Below are positions 1 through 9,227 of a stretch of 64,000 bases of DNA, piece by piece. The notes beneath the pieces were generated by a model. It was not told where the DNA came from and did not search any database. It was given only the letters and a program-made list of their open reading frames with translations. The number at the start of each line of letters is the position of its first letter. Position 1 is the first letter of the stretch. A program made the position numbers and the translations under genes. Origin of the DNA: Mycolicibacterium sp. CBMA 234 (lineage in GTDB: Bacteria > Actinomycetota > Actinomycetes > Mycobacteriales > Mycobacteriaceae); NCBI RefSeq assembly GCF_009729415.1, contig NZ_MPKW01000018.1:486621-550620 (forward strand). The letters run 5' to 3'.

Positions 1-2
1 AC

Positions 3-1160
3 AATGTTGCGGTCGCGGGCTGGCCGACGATGCAAGGCACCGACGCGTGGATGCCCAATCCGTTGCGCGCCGACGGCAATTGGGCCCGGTTGTACCTGTC
101 GACCGGGTTGGTGCCGCTGGGCAAGACGCAGATGTCGGAATTCGGGTTCAGCGCCTCGGCCGAGCATCCCCGCCTCGGGGCGGTGCGCAATCCGTGGGAC
201 ACCTCGGTGACCGCGGGTGCGTCGTCGTCCGGGTCGGGCGCCTTCGTCGCAGCCGGGGTGGTGCCCATCGCGCACGCCAACGACGGCGGCGGTTCCATCC
301 GAATCCCGGCCTCCTGCAACGGTTTGGTGGGCCTCAAGCCCACCCGTGGTCGGCTACCGGTGGACCGCGAGACCCGGATGCCGCTGCAGATCGTCGCCAA
401 CGGCGTCCTGACCCGCAGTGTTCGCGACACCGCGGCGTTCTATCGGGAAGCCGAGCGCGTCTACCGCAACCCGAAACTGCCGGCGGTCGGTGACGTCACC
501 GCGCCCGGTCAGCGCCGGCTGCGTATTGCCGTGTGCACCAGCTCGATCGGCCGCGATGCGAGCCCGGAGATCCGGGAGCTGACGATGCAGACCGCGGCGC
601 AGCTGGAGGCGCTCGGCCACCGCGTCACCGAGATCGGTAACCCGGTTCCGGAACGGTTCCGCGACGACTTCGTGCTGTATTGGGCCTTTTTGGCCTTCGC
701 GATGGTCCGTGGTGGCAAGCACGCCTTCGGCCCGAGCTTCGATCGCACCAAGCTGGACAACCTCACGCTCGGTCTCGAGCGGTTGGCTGCGCGCAACCTG
801 TACCGCGTGCCGGCCGCGATCGCGCGGCTGTCCGCGTCGCGACGCATCCCGGCGCGGCTCGCCCGCGACTATGACGTGCTGCTGACCCCGACGCTGACCG
901 AGGTCACCCCGCCGGTCGGGCATCTGGATCCGATGGCCGACTACGACCAGATCATGTCGCGGTTGATCGACTGGGTGGGCTTCACTCCGCTGCAGAACGC
1001 CAGCGGTGCCCCGGCAGTTTCGCTTCCGCTGGCCCAGTCCGCGGCAGGGTTGCCCGTCGGCATGATGTTCGGGGCGGCGGCCGGTCAGGAAGCCACGCTG
1101 CTGGCCTTGGCCTACGAGTTGGAGCAGGCGGTCGGCTGGGCGACGCTCGCGGCACGTTGA
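3..1160 (+). CDS. Amidase signature family protein (AmiC-like), 5' end missing
   Basis: The frame is open from the left edge, so the N-terminus (roughly 100 residues judging by family length) lies outside the window. The amidase signature is clear: the run from GASSSGSGAF to GGGSIRIP, near visible residues 72-98, holds the cis-Ser and the nucleophilic Ser of the Ser-cisSer-Lys triad; the catalytic Lys would be upstream of the window. Family members hydrolyse carboxylic amides in the cytoplasm; the substrate cannot be read from sequence. Position before a marR gene and pyrH matches amiC (Rv2888c) of M. tuberculosis, which is the basis for the AmiC-like label. The stop codon lies inside a 16-bp tandem duplication. 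Confidence 0.9.
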   Translation, partial: NVAVAGWPTMQGTDAWMPNPLRADGNWARLYLSTGLVPLGKTQMSEFGFSASAEHPRLGAVRNPWDTSVTAGASSSGSGAFVAAGVVPIAHANDGGGSIRIPASCNGLVGLKPTRGRLPVDRETRMPLQIVANGVLTRSVRDTAAFYREAERVYRNPKLPAVGDVTAPGQRRLRIAVCTSSIGRDASPEIRELTMQTAAQLEALGHRVTEIGNPVPERFRDDFVLYWAFLAFAMVRGGKHAFGPSFDRTKLDNLTLGLERLAARNLYRVPAAIARLSASRRIPARLARDYDVLLTPTLTEVTPPVGHLDPMADYDQIMSRLIDWVGFTPLQNASGAPAVSLPLAQSAAGLPVGMMFGAAAGQEATLLALAYELEQAVGWATLAAR

Positions 1161-1180
1161 CACTGCGGCACGTTGACACT
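1149..1180. repeat. Two tandem copies of a 16-bp unit over the amidase stop codon
   Basis: GCGGCACGTTGACACT occurs twice back to back (1149-1164 and 1165-1180). The first copy contains the TGA stop of the amidase at 1158-1160; the second is outside the coding region. Confidence 0.85.
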
Positions 1181-1296
1181 GCGTTGCGGGTGCGCGCCAC
1201 TCGAACGTTCGCGCAGTTGAGGCAGAGCCAACACCAGCCTTGTTGCTCAGCCGCGCTTATGCTGTCTCACAGGTTCTGTCCAACTTGGGGGTGTGC

Positions 1297-1980
1297 ATGA
1301 CTGTCGGGCCCGAAAACGGGGCGCAGGGACAGCCGTGGCGGGAGTCAGCTGACGACAAGGCGCCGGACCCTGCGTCGGGTCCCGAGCCGTCCACCGAGCT
1401 GAGCTCCACACCATCAGAGCCTGAGTCGAATCCGGACTCCGACGACGCACCCGGCACCATCCGCTGGCAGGACCCGGCCACCGCGAAGCCCAGGCCGCCG
1501 ACCGTCGGCGAAGCCCGGGCCCGGGACAAGGCGAAGAAGGCGCGCGAGGCCGAAGAAGAGATCGAACGCGTGAAAGCCGAGAAGGCCCGCAAGCGTGCGG
1601 CCACCGGCAAGAAGGTGCTGATCGGTTCGGCCGTGGGCGTCGGTGTGGTGGCGGTCGTCGCCGCCGGCTACGCGATGTTCCACGACGACAATGTCAGTGC
1701 GTCCTGCGTGAAGGACGGCACCAACGAAGTGGTGCCGGACAGCTACTGCAGCAGCGGGCACAGCTCCGGAGGGGGCATGTTCATCTTCGCCGGGTCGCCG
1801 TATCGCTACTACTACGGCGGCTCGAACACAGGGGTCGGGAGCGTCGCCCACGGTGGCACGCTGACTCTGCCCAAAGGCACTACGGCCACAACGAAATCCG
1901 GCACGTCCATCTCGAAGTCCGGGTCATCGGTCTCGCGCGGCGGCTTCGGCTCGTCGAGCAGCGGAAGCTCTGGCAGCTGA
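1297..1980 (+). CDS. DUF1190/YgiB-like membrane-anchored protein with Ser/Gly tail
   Basis: The chosen ATG follows a GGGGGTG ribosome-binding site and gives 227 residues; an in-frame upstream ATG at 1240 is less likely. An acidic, Pro-rich region is followed by a charged Lys/Glu/Arg helix (about residues 70-105) that may form a coiled coil, one membrane segment (about 108-128), a two-Cys segment, and a Gly/Ser/Thr-rich tail containing SRGGFGSSSS. E. coli YgiB (DUF1190) also carries an RGGFG-containing tail and sits beside an ATP-grasp gene (ygiC). The stop overlaps the next start (TGATG), so the two are translationally coupled. Inference: a surface or membrane partner, perhaps substrate, of the downstream ligase. 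Confidence 0.6.
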   Translation: MTVGPENGAQGQPWRESADDKAPDPASGPEPSTELSSTPSEPESNPDSDDAPGTIRWQDPATAKPRPPTVGEARARDKAKKAREAEEEIERVKAEKARKRAATGKKVLIGSAVGVGVVAVVAAGYAMFHDDNVSASCVKDGTNEVVPDSYCSSGHSSGGGMFIFAGSPYRYYYGGSNTGVGSVAHGGTLTLPKGTTATTKSGTSISKSGSSVSRGGFGSSSSGSSGS

Positions 1981-3143
1981 TGCGGCGCGAACGAAGCACC
2001 CCGCGGCCGGGGTGGCAGCAGATCATCGCCAAACAGGGCATGTGCTTCGACACCCCCGCGCTGAGCGCCGACGGCAGCATGCGCCCGTACTGGGACGAGT
2101 CGGTGCACTACGTCTTCGACATGGACGAGGTGCTCTCGATCGAGGCGTCGGTCGAGGTGCTGCATTCGATGTGTCTGGACGCGGTCGAACAGATCGTGCT
2201 GACCGAGCGCTACCGCGACTTCGGGCTCCCGGAATGGAGCTGGCCGCACATCGAAAAGTCTTGGCGGCGTAGCGATCCACACCTGTACGGGCGCTTCGAC
2301 CTGAGGTACGACGGTCGTCGGCCACCGGTGCTGCTGGAGTACAACGCGGACACCCCGACGTCGCTGCTGGAGGCGTCGATCCTGCAGTGGTACTGGAAGA
2401 CCGATGTCTTTCCCGCCGACGATCAATGGAACTCGCTGCACGAGAAGCTGGTTGACCGCTGGAAGGAACTCCGGGATCGGTTGCCCGGCACCGAAACCCA
2501 CTTCACGTGGTCGTCGGCGGACACCAGTGGCGAAGACAATGTCACGCTGGCGTACTTGCAGGAGTGCGCCGCCGAGGCAGGGCTGCACACCGTCGGCCTG
2601 GCCATCGAGCAACTCGGCTGGGATCGGGACCTCAAGCGATTCGTCGATCTGGAAGAAGCGCCGATCTCGTCGCTGTTCAAGCTTTACCCGTGGGAGTGGG
2701 TGCTCGACGACGAATTCGGCCGCTACGCCGTCGATTCGTTGCCGGAGACCATGTGGGTTGAGCCGCTGTGGAAGACGCTGCTGAGCAACAAAGCGATCCT
2801 GGCCGTCCTGTGGGAGATGTACCCGGGCCACCCGAACTTGTTGCCGGCGTATCTCGATGACCCACATGAGCTGACCGAGTACGTACGCAAGCCCAAGTTG
2901 GGGCGCGAGGGGGCGAACGTCACCATCGTCGGCGCCGGCTTTGAGACCCAGACCGGCGGCGTCTACGGCGAGGAAGGCTACGTCTACCAATTGCTTGATC
3001 CGCTACCGCAATTCGACGACATGCGGCCCGCATTGGGCGCCTGGATCGTCGGCGATGAATCGGCCGGGCTCGGTATCCGCGAGACCTCTGGTCTGGTTAC
3101 CGACAACGGCGCAGCCTTTGTGCCCCACCGCATCCCGCAGTGA
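1980..3143 (+). CDS. Glutathionylspermidine-synthase-like ATP-grasp ligase (YgiC/YjfC type)
   Basis: 387 residues matching the ligase half of glutathionylspermidine synthase (GSP_synth family), including the conserved LEYNADTP block near residue 118 and a C-terminal ATP-binding segment with GREGANV near residue 308. The Cys-type amidase domain of E. coli Gss is absent, as in YgiC and YjfC. Family members form amide bonds at the expense of ATP. Mycobacteria use mycothiol rather than glutathione, so the classical glutathione-spermidine reaction is improbable; the substrate is unknown. It lies between a DUF1190-like gene (overlapping) and a DUF350 gene (19 bases on), the same trio as E. coli yjfM-yjfC-yjfL. 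Confidence 0.85.
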   Translation: MRRERSTPRPGWQQIIAKQGMCFDTPALSADGSMRPYWDESVHYVFDMDEVLSIEASVEVLHSMCLDAVEQIVLTERYRDFGLPEWSWPHIEKSWRRSDPHLYGRFDLRYDGRRPPVLLEYNADTPTSLLEASILQWYWKTDVFPADDQWNSLHEKLVDRWKELRDRLPGTETHFTWSSADTSGEDNVTLAYLQECAAEAGLHTVGLAIEQLGWDRDLKRFVDLEEAPISSLFKLYPWEWVLDDEFGRYAVDSLPETMWVEPLWKTLLSNKAILAVLWEMYPGHPNLLPAYLDDPHELTEYVRKPKLGREGANVTIVGAGFETQTGGVYGEEGYVYQLLDPLPQFDDMRPALGAWIVGDESAGLGIRETSGLVTDNGAAFVPHRIPQ

Positions 3144-3162
3144 CCGGAAGGAAACAAACTTC

Positions 3163-3612
3163 ATGACCCTCACCGCTTTCGGTACCGGCTACTGGTCGAT
3201 CGTCGGGCACGGGGCCACAGCCATCGCGATGTACGCCATCGTCGGCGTCGCGCTGATGATCCTGGGCTTCTACGTCATCGACTGGACGACGCCCGGACCG
3301 CTGCGCGAACTGGTGCGTACTGGCCACCCGAACGCCGCGGCCGTCGCGGCCTCGGGCGTGGTGTCGATGGCCTTCATCGTGGTGCTGGCGATCTACAGCT
3401 CGTCGGGCGACCTGAACGCCGGGCTGATCAAGACATTGGTGTTCGGACTGATCGGCATTGCCGCGCAAGCACTTTCGGTGCGCCTCATCGGGTTCGTCAA
3501 GGGCCTCGACATCGGCGCCATGCTGGCCGAGAAGAAGTTCACCCCGGTCGTGCTCGATGTCGCGGCGTCGTACCTGGCGTTCGGTTTGATCGTCGCTGCG
3601 GCCATCCTGTAA
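3163..3612 (+). CDS. DUF350 integral membrane protein
   Basis: 149 residues from an ATG preceded by GGAAGGAAA. Four hydrophobic segments (about residues 18-40, 58-80, 90-112 and 125-148) form the DUF350 membrane domain, with charged loops containing DWTTPGPL and KGLDIG. DUF350 proteins such as E. coli YjfL are repeatedly found beside YgiC/YjfC ATP-grasp genes and DUF1190 genes; biochemical function is unknown. Inference: membrane component of the same modification system as the two genes upstream. Confidence 0.8.
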   Translation: MTLTAFGTGYWSIVGHGATAIAMYAIVGVALMILGFYVIDWTTPGPLRELVRTGHPNAAAVAASGVVSMAFIVVLAIYSSSGDLNAGLIKTLVFGLIGIAAQALSVRLIGFVKGLDIGAMLAEKKFTPVVLDVAASYLAFGLIVAAAIL

Positions 3613-3617
3613 AAACT

Positions 3618-3666
3618 TGCCGCACTCCTCATCGCGGCTCGTCCCTCGCCGCTTGATCGTCGTACG
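3618..3666 (-). repeat. Copy A of a dispersed intergenic repeat
   Basis: Reading on the minus strand, the core ATCAAGCGGCGAGGGACGAG continues into CCGCGATGAGGAGTGCGGCA. It matches copies at 19131-19176, 19192-19237 and 27890-27938 with one or two differences, and contains a GCGGC...GCCGC inverted repeat. It starts six bases after the DUF350 stop codon. Confidence 0.85.
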
Positions 3667-3669
3667 GCG

Positions 3670-4095
3670 TCAGTCGGGCGGCAGCAGGGTGATCAGCGTC
3701 TGGCGGAAGGCCCGGCGCTGCGGCTCGGTGAGATCGGCCAACAGTGCGTCGTCGGCGGCGCGGATGCCGGCGACGGTCTTGCTGAGCAGGCTGCGACCGG
3801 CCTTGGTCAGCTCGGTGGGCCGCGATCGGCCTGCGGCGACGGTCGACGGTCGGGTGATCAGCTCGCGATCCTGGAGCGCGCGGACCACGATGTTCATGGC
3901 CTGCGGCGACACCCCGATGTAACGGGACATTTCGGCATTCGACATGCCGGGGCGGTTGTCGACGATCCGTAGGCAGACGAACTGCGGGAAGGTCAGGCCC
4001 AGCGGTTCAAGGACATCAACCGTGATCCCGCTACGCAATTCGGTGGCGATCCGGCTCAGCAGGTACCCGAGGGGAGCGTCCTCAACATCGAACAT
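3670..4095 (-). CDS. MarR family transcriptional repressor (Rv2887-like)
   Basis: 141 residues with the MarR winged-helix fold: the recognition-helix region reads MSRYIGVSPQAMNIVVRAL (about 56-74) and the wing contains STVAAGRSRPTELT (about 84-97). The ATG at 4095-4093 overlaps the first of two palindromic operators, and a minus-strand TATAAT at 4105-4100 would start transcription at or next to the ATG, so the mRNA may be leaderless and autorepressed. The location between an amiC-like amidase and pyrH is that of M. tuberculosis Rv2887, a MarR repressor that responds to salicylate-type ligands. The gene diverges from a methyltransferase gene. Orthology to Rv2887 is from context and remembered resemblance. 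Confidence 0.88.
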   Translation of the reverse strand: MFDVEDAPLGYLLSRIATELRSGITVDVLEPLGLTFPQFVCLRIVDNRPGMSNAEMSRYIGVSPQAMNIVVRALQDRELITRPSTVAAGRSRPTELTKAGRSLLSKTVAGIRAADDALLADLTEPQRRAFRQTLITLLPPD

Positions 4096-4111
4096 GTCAA
4101 TTATATTGACA
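4095..4111. promoter_or_regulatory. Palindromic operator 1 (MarR type)
   Basis: TGTCAATTATATTGACA is a perfect inverted repeat (TGTCAA / TTGACA, 5-base spacer). It overlaps the marR start codon and its TATAAT -10 element. Such AT-rich 17-bp palindromes are typical MarR sites; binding is inferred. Confidence 0.8.
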
Positions 4112-4113
4112 TA

Positions 4114-4130
4114 TATCAACTGCGTTGATA
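4114..4130. promoter_or_regulatory. Palindromic operator 2 (MarR type)
   Basis: TATCAACTGCGTTGATA is a second perfect inverted repeat (TATCAA / TTGATA, 5-base spacer), centred 19 bp from operator 1 and ending 10 bases before the methyltransferase ATG. The two sites share the half-site core TCAA, which suggests two repressor dimers covering both divergent promoters. Confidence 0.8.
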
Positions 4131-4131
4131 A

Positions 4132-4830
<699 letters not shown>

Positions 4831-4941
4831 TCGGGCGCATCGGGTTCCACCCTCCAGCGCCCGGTCCGATCGCCATGAGGCAGGATGGAGCCGCTGCCGA
4901 TCGCCGGGGCAGCTGTGACTTGTGGGGACCGAAGGAGTCTG

Positions 4942-5685
4942 ATGACAGAGGCAGACAACGGTAGCCAGGGTGTGAACCCGGCGGGCTATACGCGGGTGCT
5001 CCTGAAACTCGGTGGCGAGATGTTCGGCGGCGGCGCGGTGGGTCTGGACCCCGACGTCGTGGCCTTGGTTGCCCGGCAGATCGCCGAGGTGGTCCGCGAC
5101 GGTGTGCAGGTCGCCGTCGTCATCGGTGGCGGCAACTTCTTCCGCGGTGCGCAGCTGCAACAGCGCGGCATGGAGCGGACCCGCAGCGACTACATGGGCA
5201 TGCTCGGCACTGTGATGAACAGCCTTGCGCTGCAAGACTTCCTGCAGAAGGAAGGCATCGACACCCGCGTGCAGACCGCGATCACCATGGGGCAGGTCGC
5301 TGAGCCGTACATCCCGCTGCGCGCCCGTCGGCACCTGGAGAAGGGCCGCGTGGTGATCTTCGGTGCCGGCATGGGACTGCCCTACTTCTCCACCGACACC
5401 ACCGCCGCGCAGCGCGCGCTGGAAATCGGCGCCGAGGTAGTCCTCATGGCGAAGGCCGTCGACGGCGTGTTCACGGCCGATCCGCGTGAGGTGCCCGACG
5501 CTGAGATGATCACCGCCATCACCCATCGCGAGGTGCTGGAGCGCGACCTCAAGGTCGCCGATGCCACGGCATTCAGCCTGTGCATGGACAATGGCATGCC
5601 GATGTTGGTCTTCAATCTGCTCACCGAAGGCAATATCGCGCGTGCGGTCGCAGGTGAGAAGATCGGAACGCTGGTCTCCAGCTAG
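4942..5685 (+). CDS. pyrH: UMP kinase
   Basis: Phosphorylates UMP to UDP with ATP as a cytoplasmic hexamer. The amino-acid-kinase fold is clear: [11 protein letters not shown] near residue 17, [11 protein letters not shown] near 58, and the bacterial UMP-kinase block [13 protein letters not shown] near 151. Start ATG 4942 follows GAAGGAG by six bases and gives 247 residues; upstream in-frame ATG 4885 lacks such a site. Followed by frr 42 bases later, the usual bacterial pairing; in this window tsf is not immediately upstream. Confidence 0.97.
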   Translation: MTEADNGSQGVNPAGYTRVLLKLGGEMFGGGAVGLDPDVVALVARQIAEVVRDGVQVAVVIGGGNFFRGAQLQQRGMERTRSDYMGMLGTVMNSLALQDFLQKEGIDTRVQTAITMGQVAEPYIPLRARRHLEKGRVVIFGAGMGLPYFSTDTTAAQRALEIGAEVVLMAKAVDGVFTADPREVPDAEMITAITHREVLERDLKVADATAFSLCMDNGMPMLVFNLLTEGNIARAVAGEKIGTLVSS

Positions 5686-5727
5686 AACTGGGTGGCCGGG
5701 CGAGCGGGAGCGACGGGAGATAATGAA

Positions 5728-6285
5728 TTGATCGAGGAAACCCTCTTCGATGCCGAAGAGAAGATGGACAAGGCCGTCTCGGTGGCCCGTGACGACCTGG
5801 CGTCGATCCGCACCGGCCGGGCCAACCCGGGCATGTTCAACCGGATCAACATCGAGTACTACGGCTCGATGACGCCGATCACCCAGCTGGCGAGCATCAA
5901 CGTCCCTGAGGCACGCATGGTGGTCATCAAGCCCTACGAGGCGGGCCAGCTGAAGGCCATCGAGGACTCCATCCGGAACTCGGACCTCGGCGTCAACCCG
6001 AGCAACGACGGCAGCATCATCCGCATCTCCATCCCGCAGCTGACCGAGGAACGCCGCAGGGAACTCGTCAAGCAGGCCAAGGGCAAGGGCGAGGACGCCA
6101 AGGTGTCGGTGCGCAACATCCGTCGCAAGGCGATGGACGAACTGAACCGAATCAAGAAGGACGGCGAAGCGGGCGAGGACGAAGTCGCGCGCGCCGAAAA
6201 GGATCTGGACAAGACCACCGCCACGTACACGGCTCAGGTCGACGATCTGGTCAAGCACAAGGAAGGCGAGCTGCTGGAGGTCTAG
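5728..6285 (+). CDS. frr: Ribosome recycling factor
   Basis: Releases ribosomes from mRNA after termination together with EF-G. The 185-residue product beginning (M)[15 protein letters not shown] and containing [10 protein letters not shown] and RNIRRKAM covers the whole RRF family domain. A TTG start at 5728 is chosen because it matches the usual 185-residue length and follows GGGAGA; the upstream in-frame ATG at 5692 would add 12 non-conserved residues. Lies between pyrH and cdsA in the same direction. Confidence 0.95.
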   Translation: MIEETLFDAEEKMDKAVSVARDDLASIRTGRANPGMFNRINIEYYGSMTPITQLASINVPEARMVVIKPYEAGQLKAIEDSIRNSDLGVNPSNDGSIIRISIPQLTEERRRELVKQAKGKGEDAKVSVRNIRRKAMDELNRIKKDGEAGEDEVARAEKDLDKTTATYTAQVDDLVKHKEGELLEV

Positions 6286-6302
6286 TACCTCCCAGCCCAG
6301 CC

Positions 6303-7184
6303 GTGACTTTCGTGGCCACCGACACCGCTCCGACCGGGGAGCCCAAGAAGACATCGCGCGCCGGGCGCAACCTGCCCGCGGCGATCTCCGTCGGCGCCGT
6401 TTTGGGCGGCACCGTCATCTCGACGTTGTTGTGGGCCCCGCAGCTGTGGGTGGCCTTGGTGGCGCTGGCGATCGCCCTGGCCACTCTCGAGGTGGTGCGG
6501 CGACTGCGTGAAGGCGGCTACGCAGTCCCGGTGATCCCGCTGTTGATCGGTGGGCAGGCCATGATCTGGCTGACCTGGCCGTACCGGGAAGCCGGGGCGC
6601 TGGGTGCATTCGGCGGCACGGTGGCGTTGTGCCTGATCTGGCGGTTGTTGTCGGGCGGACTGAAGGCTGCGCCGGTCAACTACACGCGCGACGTCTCGGT
6701 GACGATCTTCCTGGCCGCCTGGGTGCCGTTGTTCGGTGCTTTCACGGCGCTGCTGATTTATCCGCACCACGGCGATACCCATGAGGGCGCCATGCAGGTG
6801 TTCTGCATGATGCTGGGCGTGGTGGCCTCCGATATCGGCGGCTACGCCGCCGGCGTGCTGTTCGGTAGGCACGCGATGGTGCCGGCCATCAGCCCGAAGA
6901 AGTCCTGGGAGGGACTCAGCGGGTCGCTAGTGTTCAGCATCGTCGTCTCGGTGCTGTCGGTGCACTTCCTGGCCGGCCGGCCGTTCTGGATCGGCGTTCC
7001 GCTGGGCATCATGCTCGTCATCACCGGTACCCTCGGCGACCTGGTGGAATCGCAGGTGAAGCGCGATCTGGGGATCAAGGACATGGGCACGCTGCTGCCT
7101 GGTCACGGTGGTCTGATGGACCGGATCGACTCGATTCTGCCGTCTGGGGTTGCTGCCTGGCTGGTGCTGGAGTTGCTGAGCTGA
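6303..7184 (+). CDS. cdsA: Phosphatidate cytidylyltransferase
   Basis: Makes CDP-diacylglycerol from phosphatidic acid and CTP, the branch point for phospholipids including the phosphatidylinositol mannosides of mycobacteria. 293 residues (GTG start; another GTG nine bases on is possible), about eight membrane segments, and the C-terminal family signature SQVKRDLGIKDMG followed by LPGHGGLMDRIDS near residues 244-275. Follows frr by 17 bases. Its last 110 bases overlap the 3' end of a convergent transporter gene. Confidence 0.95.
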   Translation: MTFVATDTAPTGEPKKTSRAGRNLPAAISVGAVLGGTVISTLLWAPQLWVALVALAIALATLEVVRRLREGGYAVPVIPLLIGGQAMIWLTWPYREAGALGAFGGTVALCLIWRLLSGGLKAAPVNYTRDVSVTIFLAAWVPLFGAFTALLIYPHHGDTHEGAMQVFCMMLGVVASDIGGYAAGVLFGRHAMVPAISPKKSWEGLSGSLVFSIVVSVLSVHFLAGRPFWIGVPLGIMLVITGTLGDLVESQVKRDLGIKDMGTLLPGHGGLMDRIDSILPSGVAAWLVLELLS

Positions 7185-8040
7185 CGGTCTGGGCCACGGC
7201 CCGGGAATTGAGCCAGCAGGCCAGTGCGCCGAGCACCAGACCGGCCGCGACGCCGACGTCCGGCCGCTGGCCGAGCAGCAACCAGGACAGCGCCCCGGCG
7301 ATCGCGGGAATGACCGCAAACAGCATGGCCACCGCGGCAGCGCCGTAATGGTCGATGGCTCGCACGTACAGCGTCATGCACAAGGTCGCGTTGAACAGCA
7401 CCACAGCGCCGACCGCGAGGACGGCCGTGTGCACGTTGGTCACGGTCCAGGGCATGAACGCGGCGAGGATCGCCACGGGGACCAGTGAGGCCGCGTTCTG
7501 CAGCGCAGCGGTGGCGCGGAAGTCCACGCCGCGACAGAACCGCTGCTGGTAGACGCCGCCCGAGGCGATGGCCACCAGCGAGACGACCAGCAGAACGATG
7601 ACGACGTCGACCCCGCCGACCGCGAGCAGCCGGCCGGCGCAGGCGGCGAGCACCGCCAGCGCACCGAGGACCAGCGCTACGACGCGCATGACGGTCAGCC
7701 GTTCACCCAGGAACACGGCGGCCAGCAGCGCCGTGGCGACGGGATTCATCGAGATGATCACGGCACCCAGCACCGCGGGGGCGCCGTGCATCAACGCCAG
7801 GTACAGGCAGATGAACTGCAGTGCCTGGGTCAGTAGCCCGCTCACCAACACGTGCACCAGCCGGGTCCCAGTGGGCCATTTCACACGTGCGGCCAGCGCC
7901 CACCCGGCCAGAATCGCCGCCGCCAGGCCGAATCGGAACACCAGCGTCGCCATGGGGGACAAGGACGAAACAGCAAGGGCGCCAATGGGATAACCCAACG
8001 CGTAGAGGACGGCCAAGATCGACGCGGGACGTAGTGGCAT
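7075..8040 (-). CDS. EamA/DMT superfamily transporter
   Basis: 321 residues with ten hydrophobic segments in two five-helix repeats, the EamA/DMT exporter architecture; the first repeat includes ISMNPVATALLAAVFLGERL, a typical DMT end-of-repeat segment. Substrate unknown; relatives export amino acids and metabolites. A polar Ala/Gln/Ser-rich C-terminal tail of about 35 residues is encoded where the gene runs antisense through the 3' end of cdsA. The start ATG at 8040 lies 82 bases from the divergent rlmN start. Not part of the remembered M. tuberculosis order, so probably a lineage-specific insertion or loss. Confidence 0.85.
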   Translation of the reverse strand: MPLRPASILAVLYALGYPIGALAVSSLSPMATLVFRFGLAAAILAGWALAARVKWPTGTRLVHVLVSGLLTQALQFICLYLALMHGAPAVLGAVIISMNPVATALLAAVFLGERLTVMRVVALVLGALAVLAACAGRLLAVGGVDVVIVLLVVSLVAIASGGVYQQRFCRGVDFRATAALQNAASLVPVAILAAFMPWTVTNVHTAVLAVGAVVLFNATLCMTLYVRAIDHYGAAAVAMLFAVIPAIAGALSWLLLGQRPDVGVAAGLVLGALACWLNSRAVAQTVSSATPAPARQQPQTAESSRSGPSDHRDQAAACPCP

Positions 8041-8122
8041 GGGGTCATGGTGAGGCGTAATCGGCCCGAGGTCCAACGATTTTCGTCGGTGCGATCCGGT
8101 GGGTGCGATACTGGAGCCCGTT

Positions 8123-9220
8123 ATGGCAGTTTCCCTTCCTCTCGTTTTCGATCCGCCGCGCCGTGGTATGCCGCCGCGGCACTTAGCCGACCTCGACGCC
8201 GACGGCCGCGCCTCGGCCGTCGCTGAGTTGGGGCTGCCCAAATTCCGGGCCAAGCAGCTGGCCAATCAGTACTACGGCCGCCTCATCGCCGACCCGCAGG
8301 AGATGACGGATCTGCCCGCCGCGGTGCGTACGCAGGTGGCCGATGCGCTGTTCCCCGAGCTGATCACGCCGGCACGTCAGGTGCAGTGCGACGCGGGAGA
8401 GACGCGCAAGACGCTGTGGCGTGCGGTGGACGGCACGACATTCGAGTCAGTGTTGATGCGCTACCCCGAGCGCAACACCGTGTGCATCTCGTCGCAGGCC
8501 GGCTGCGGCATGGCCTGCCCGTTCTGCGCCACCGGTCAGGGCGGCCTGCAGCGGAACCTCTCGACAGCCGAGATTCTGGAGCAGGTGCGGGCCGCATCGT
8601 CGGCCATGCGCAATGAGCACGACGGTCGGCTGTCCAACATTGTCTTCATGGGCATGGGGGAGCCGCTGGCCAACTACAACCGCGTGGTGGCGGCCGTGCG
8701 CCGGATCACCGCGGCCCCGCCGGACGGTTTCGGCATCGGTGCCCGGTCGGTGACGGTGTCGACCGTCGGGTTGGCTCCGGCGATCCGCAAACTCGCCGAC
8801 GAGAAGCTGGGTGTGACGCTGGCCGTGTCGCTGCACACCCCTGACGACGAACTACGCGACACCCTGGTGCCGGTGAACAACCGCTGGAAGGTGTCCGAAG
8901 TCCTTGATGCCGCACGGTATTACGCAGATGTGACGGGTCGCCGGGTGTCGGTGGAGTACGCGTTGATCCGCGACATCAACGATCAGCCGTGGCGTGCCGA
9001 CCTACTGGGCAAGAAGCTGCACAAGGCGCTGGGTTCGCTGGTGCACGTCAATCTCATTCCGCTGAACCCGACTCCGGGAAGCAAATGGGACGCCAGTCCC
9101 AAGCCGGTCGAACGCGAATTCGTGCGCCGGGTGCAGGCTGCGGGGGTGTCGTGCACGGTGCGCGATACCCGGGGACGTGAAATCGCCGCTGCCTGCGGGC
9201 AATTGGCGGCTGAGGGCTAG
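8123..9220 (+). CDS. rlmN: Dual-specificity 23S rRNA/tRNA adenine-C2 methyltransferase
   Basis: Radical-SAM enzyme that methylates A2503 of 23S rRNA and A37 of some tRNAs. The radical-SAM cysteines are in CGMACPFC near residue 119; downstream [16 protein letters not shown]-type strand and [12 protein letters not shown] are family hallmarks, and the C-terminal Cys that carries the methyl group is in [10 protein letters not shown] near residue 345. Start ATG 8123 follows GGAG by seven bases (365 residues); an upstream ATG at 8099 is less likely. Confidence 0.95.
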   Translation: MAVSLPLVFDPPRRGMPPRHLADLDADGRASAVAELGLPKFRAKQLANQYYGRLIADPQEMTDLPAAVRTQVADALFPELITPARQVQCDAGETRKTLWRAVDGTTFESVLMRYPERNTVCISSQAGCGMACPFCATGQGGLQRNLSTAEILEQVRAASSAMRNEHDGRLSNIVFMGMGEPLANYNRVVAAVRRITAAPPDGFGIGARSVTVSTVGLAPAIRKLADEKLGVTLAVSLHTPDDELRDTLVPVNNRWKVSEVLDAARYYADVTGRRVSVEYALIRDINDQPWRADLLGKKLHKALGSLVHVNLIPLNPTPGSKWDASPKPVEREFVRRVQAAGVSCTVRDTRGREIAAACGQLAAEG

Positions 9221-9227
9221 CCCCCGT

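Noticed and set aside
1200..1212. CGAACGTTCG palindrome before the DUF1190-like gene, similar to a LexA SOS box
   Set aside because: The mycobacterial LexA site has four bases between the GAAC and GTTC halves; here they abut, so it does not fit.
5692..5727. ATG 5692 as the frr start
   Set aside because: It adds 12 residues not found in the family; TTG 5728 gives the standard 185-residue length and has a Shine-Dalgarno-like GGGAGA.
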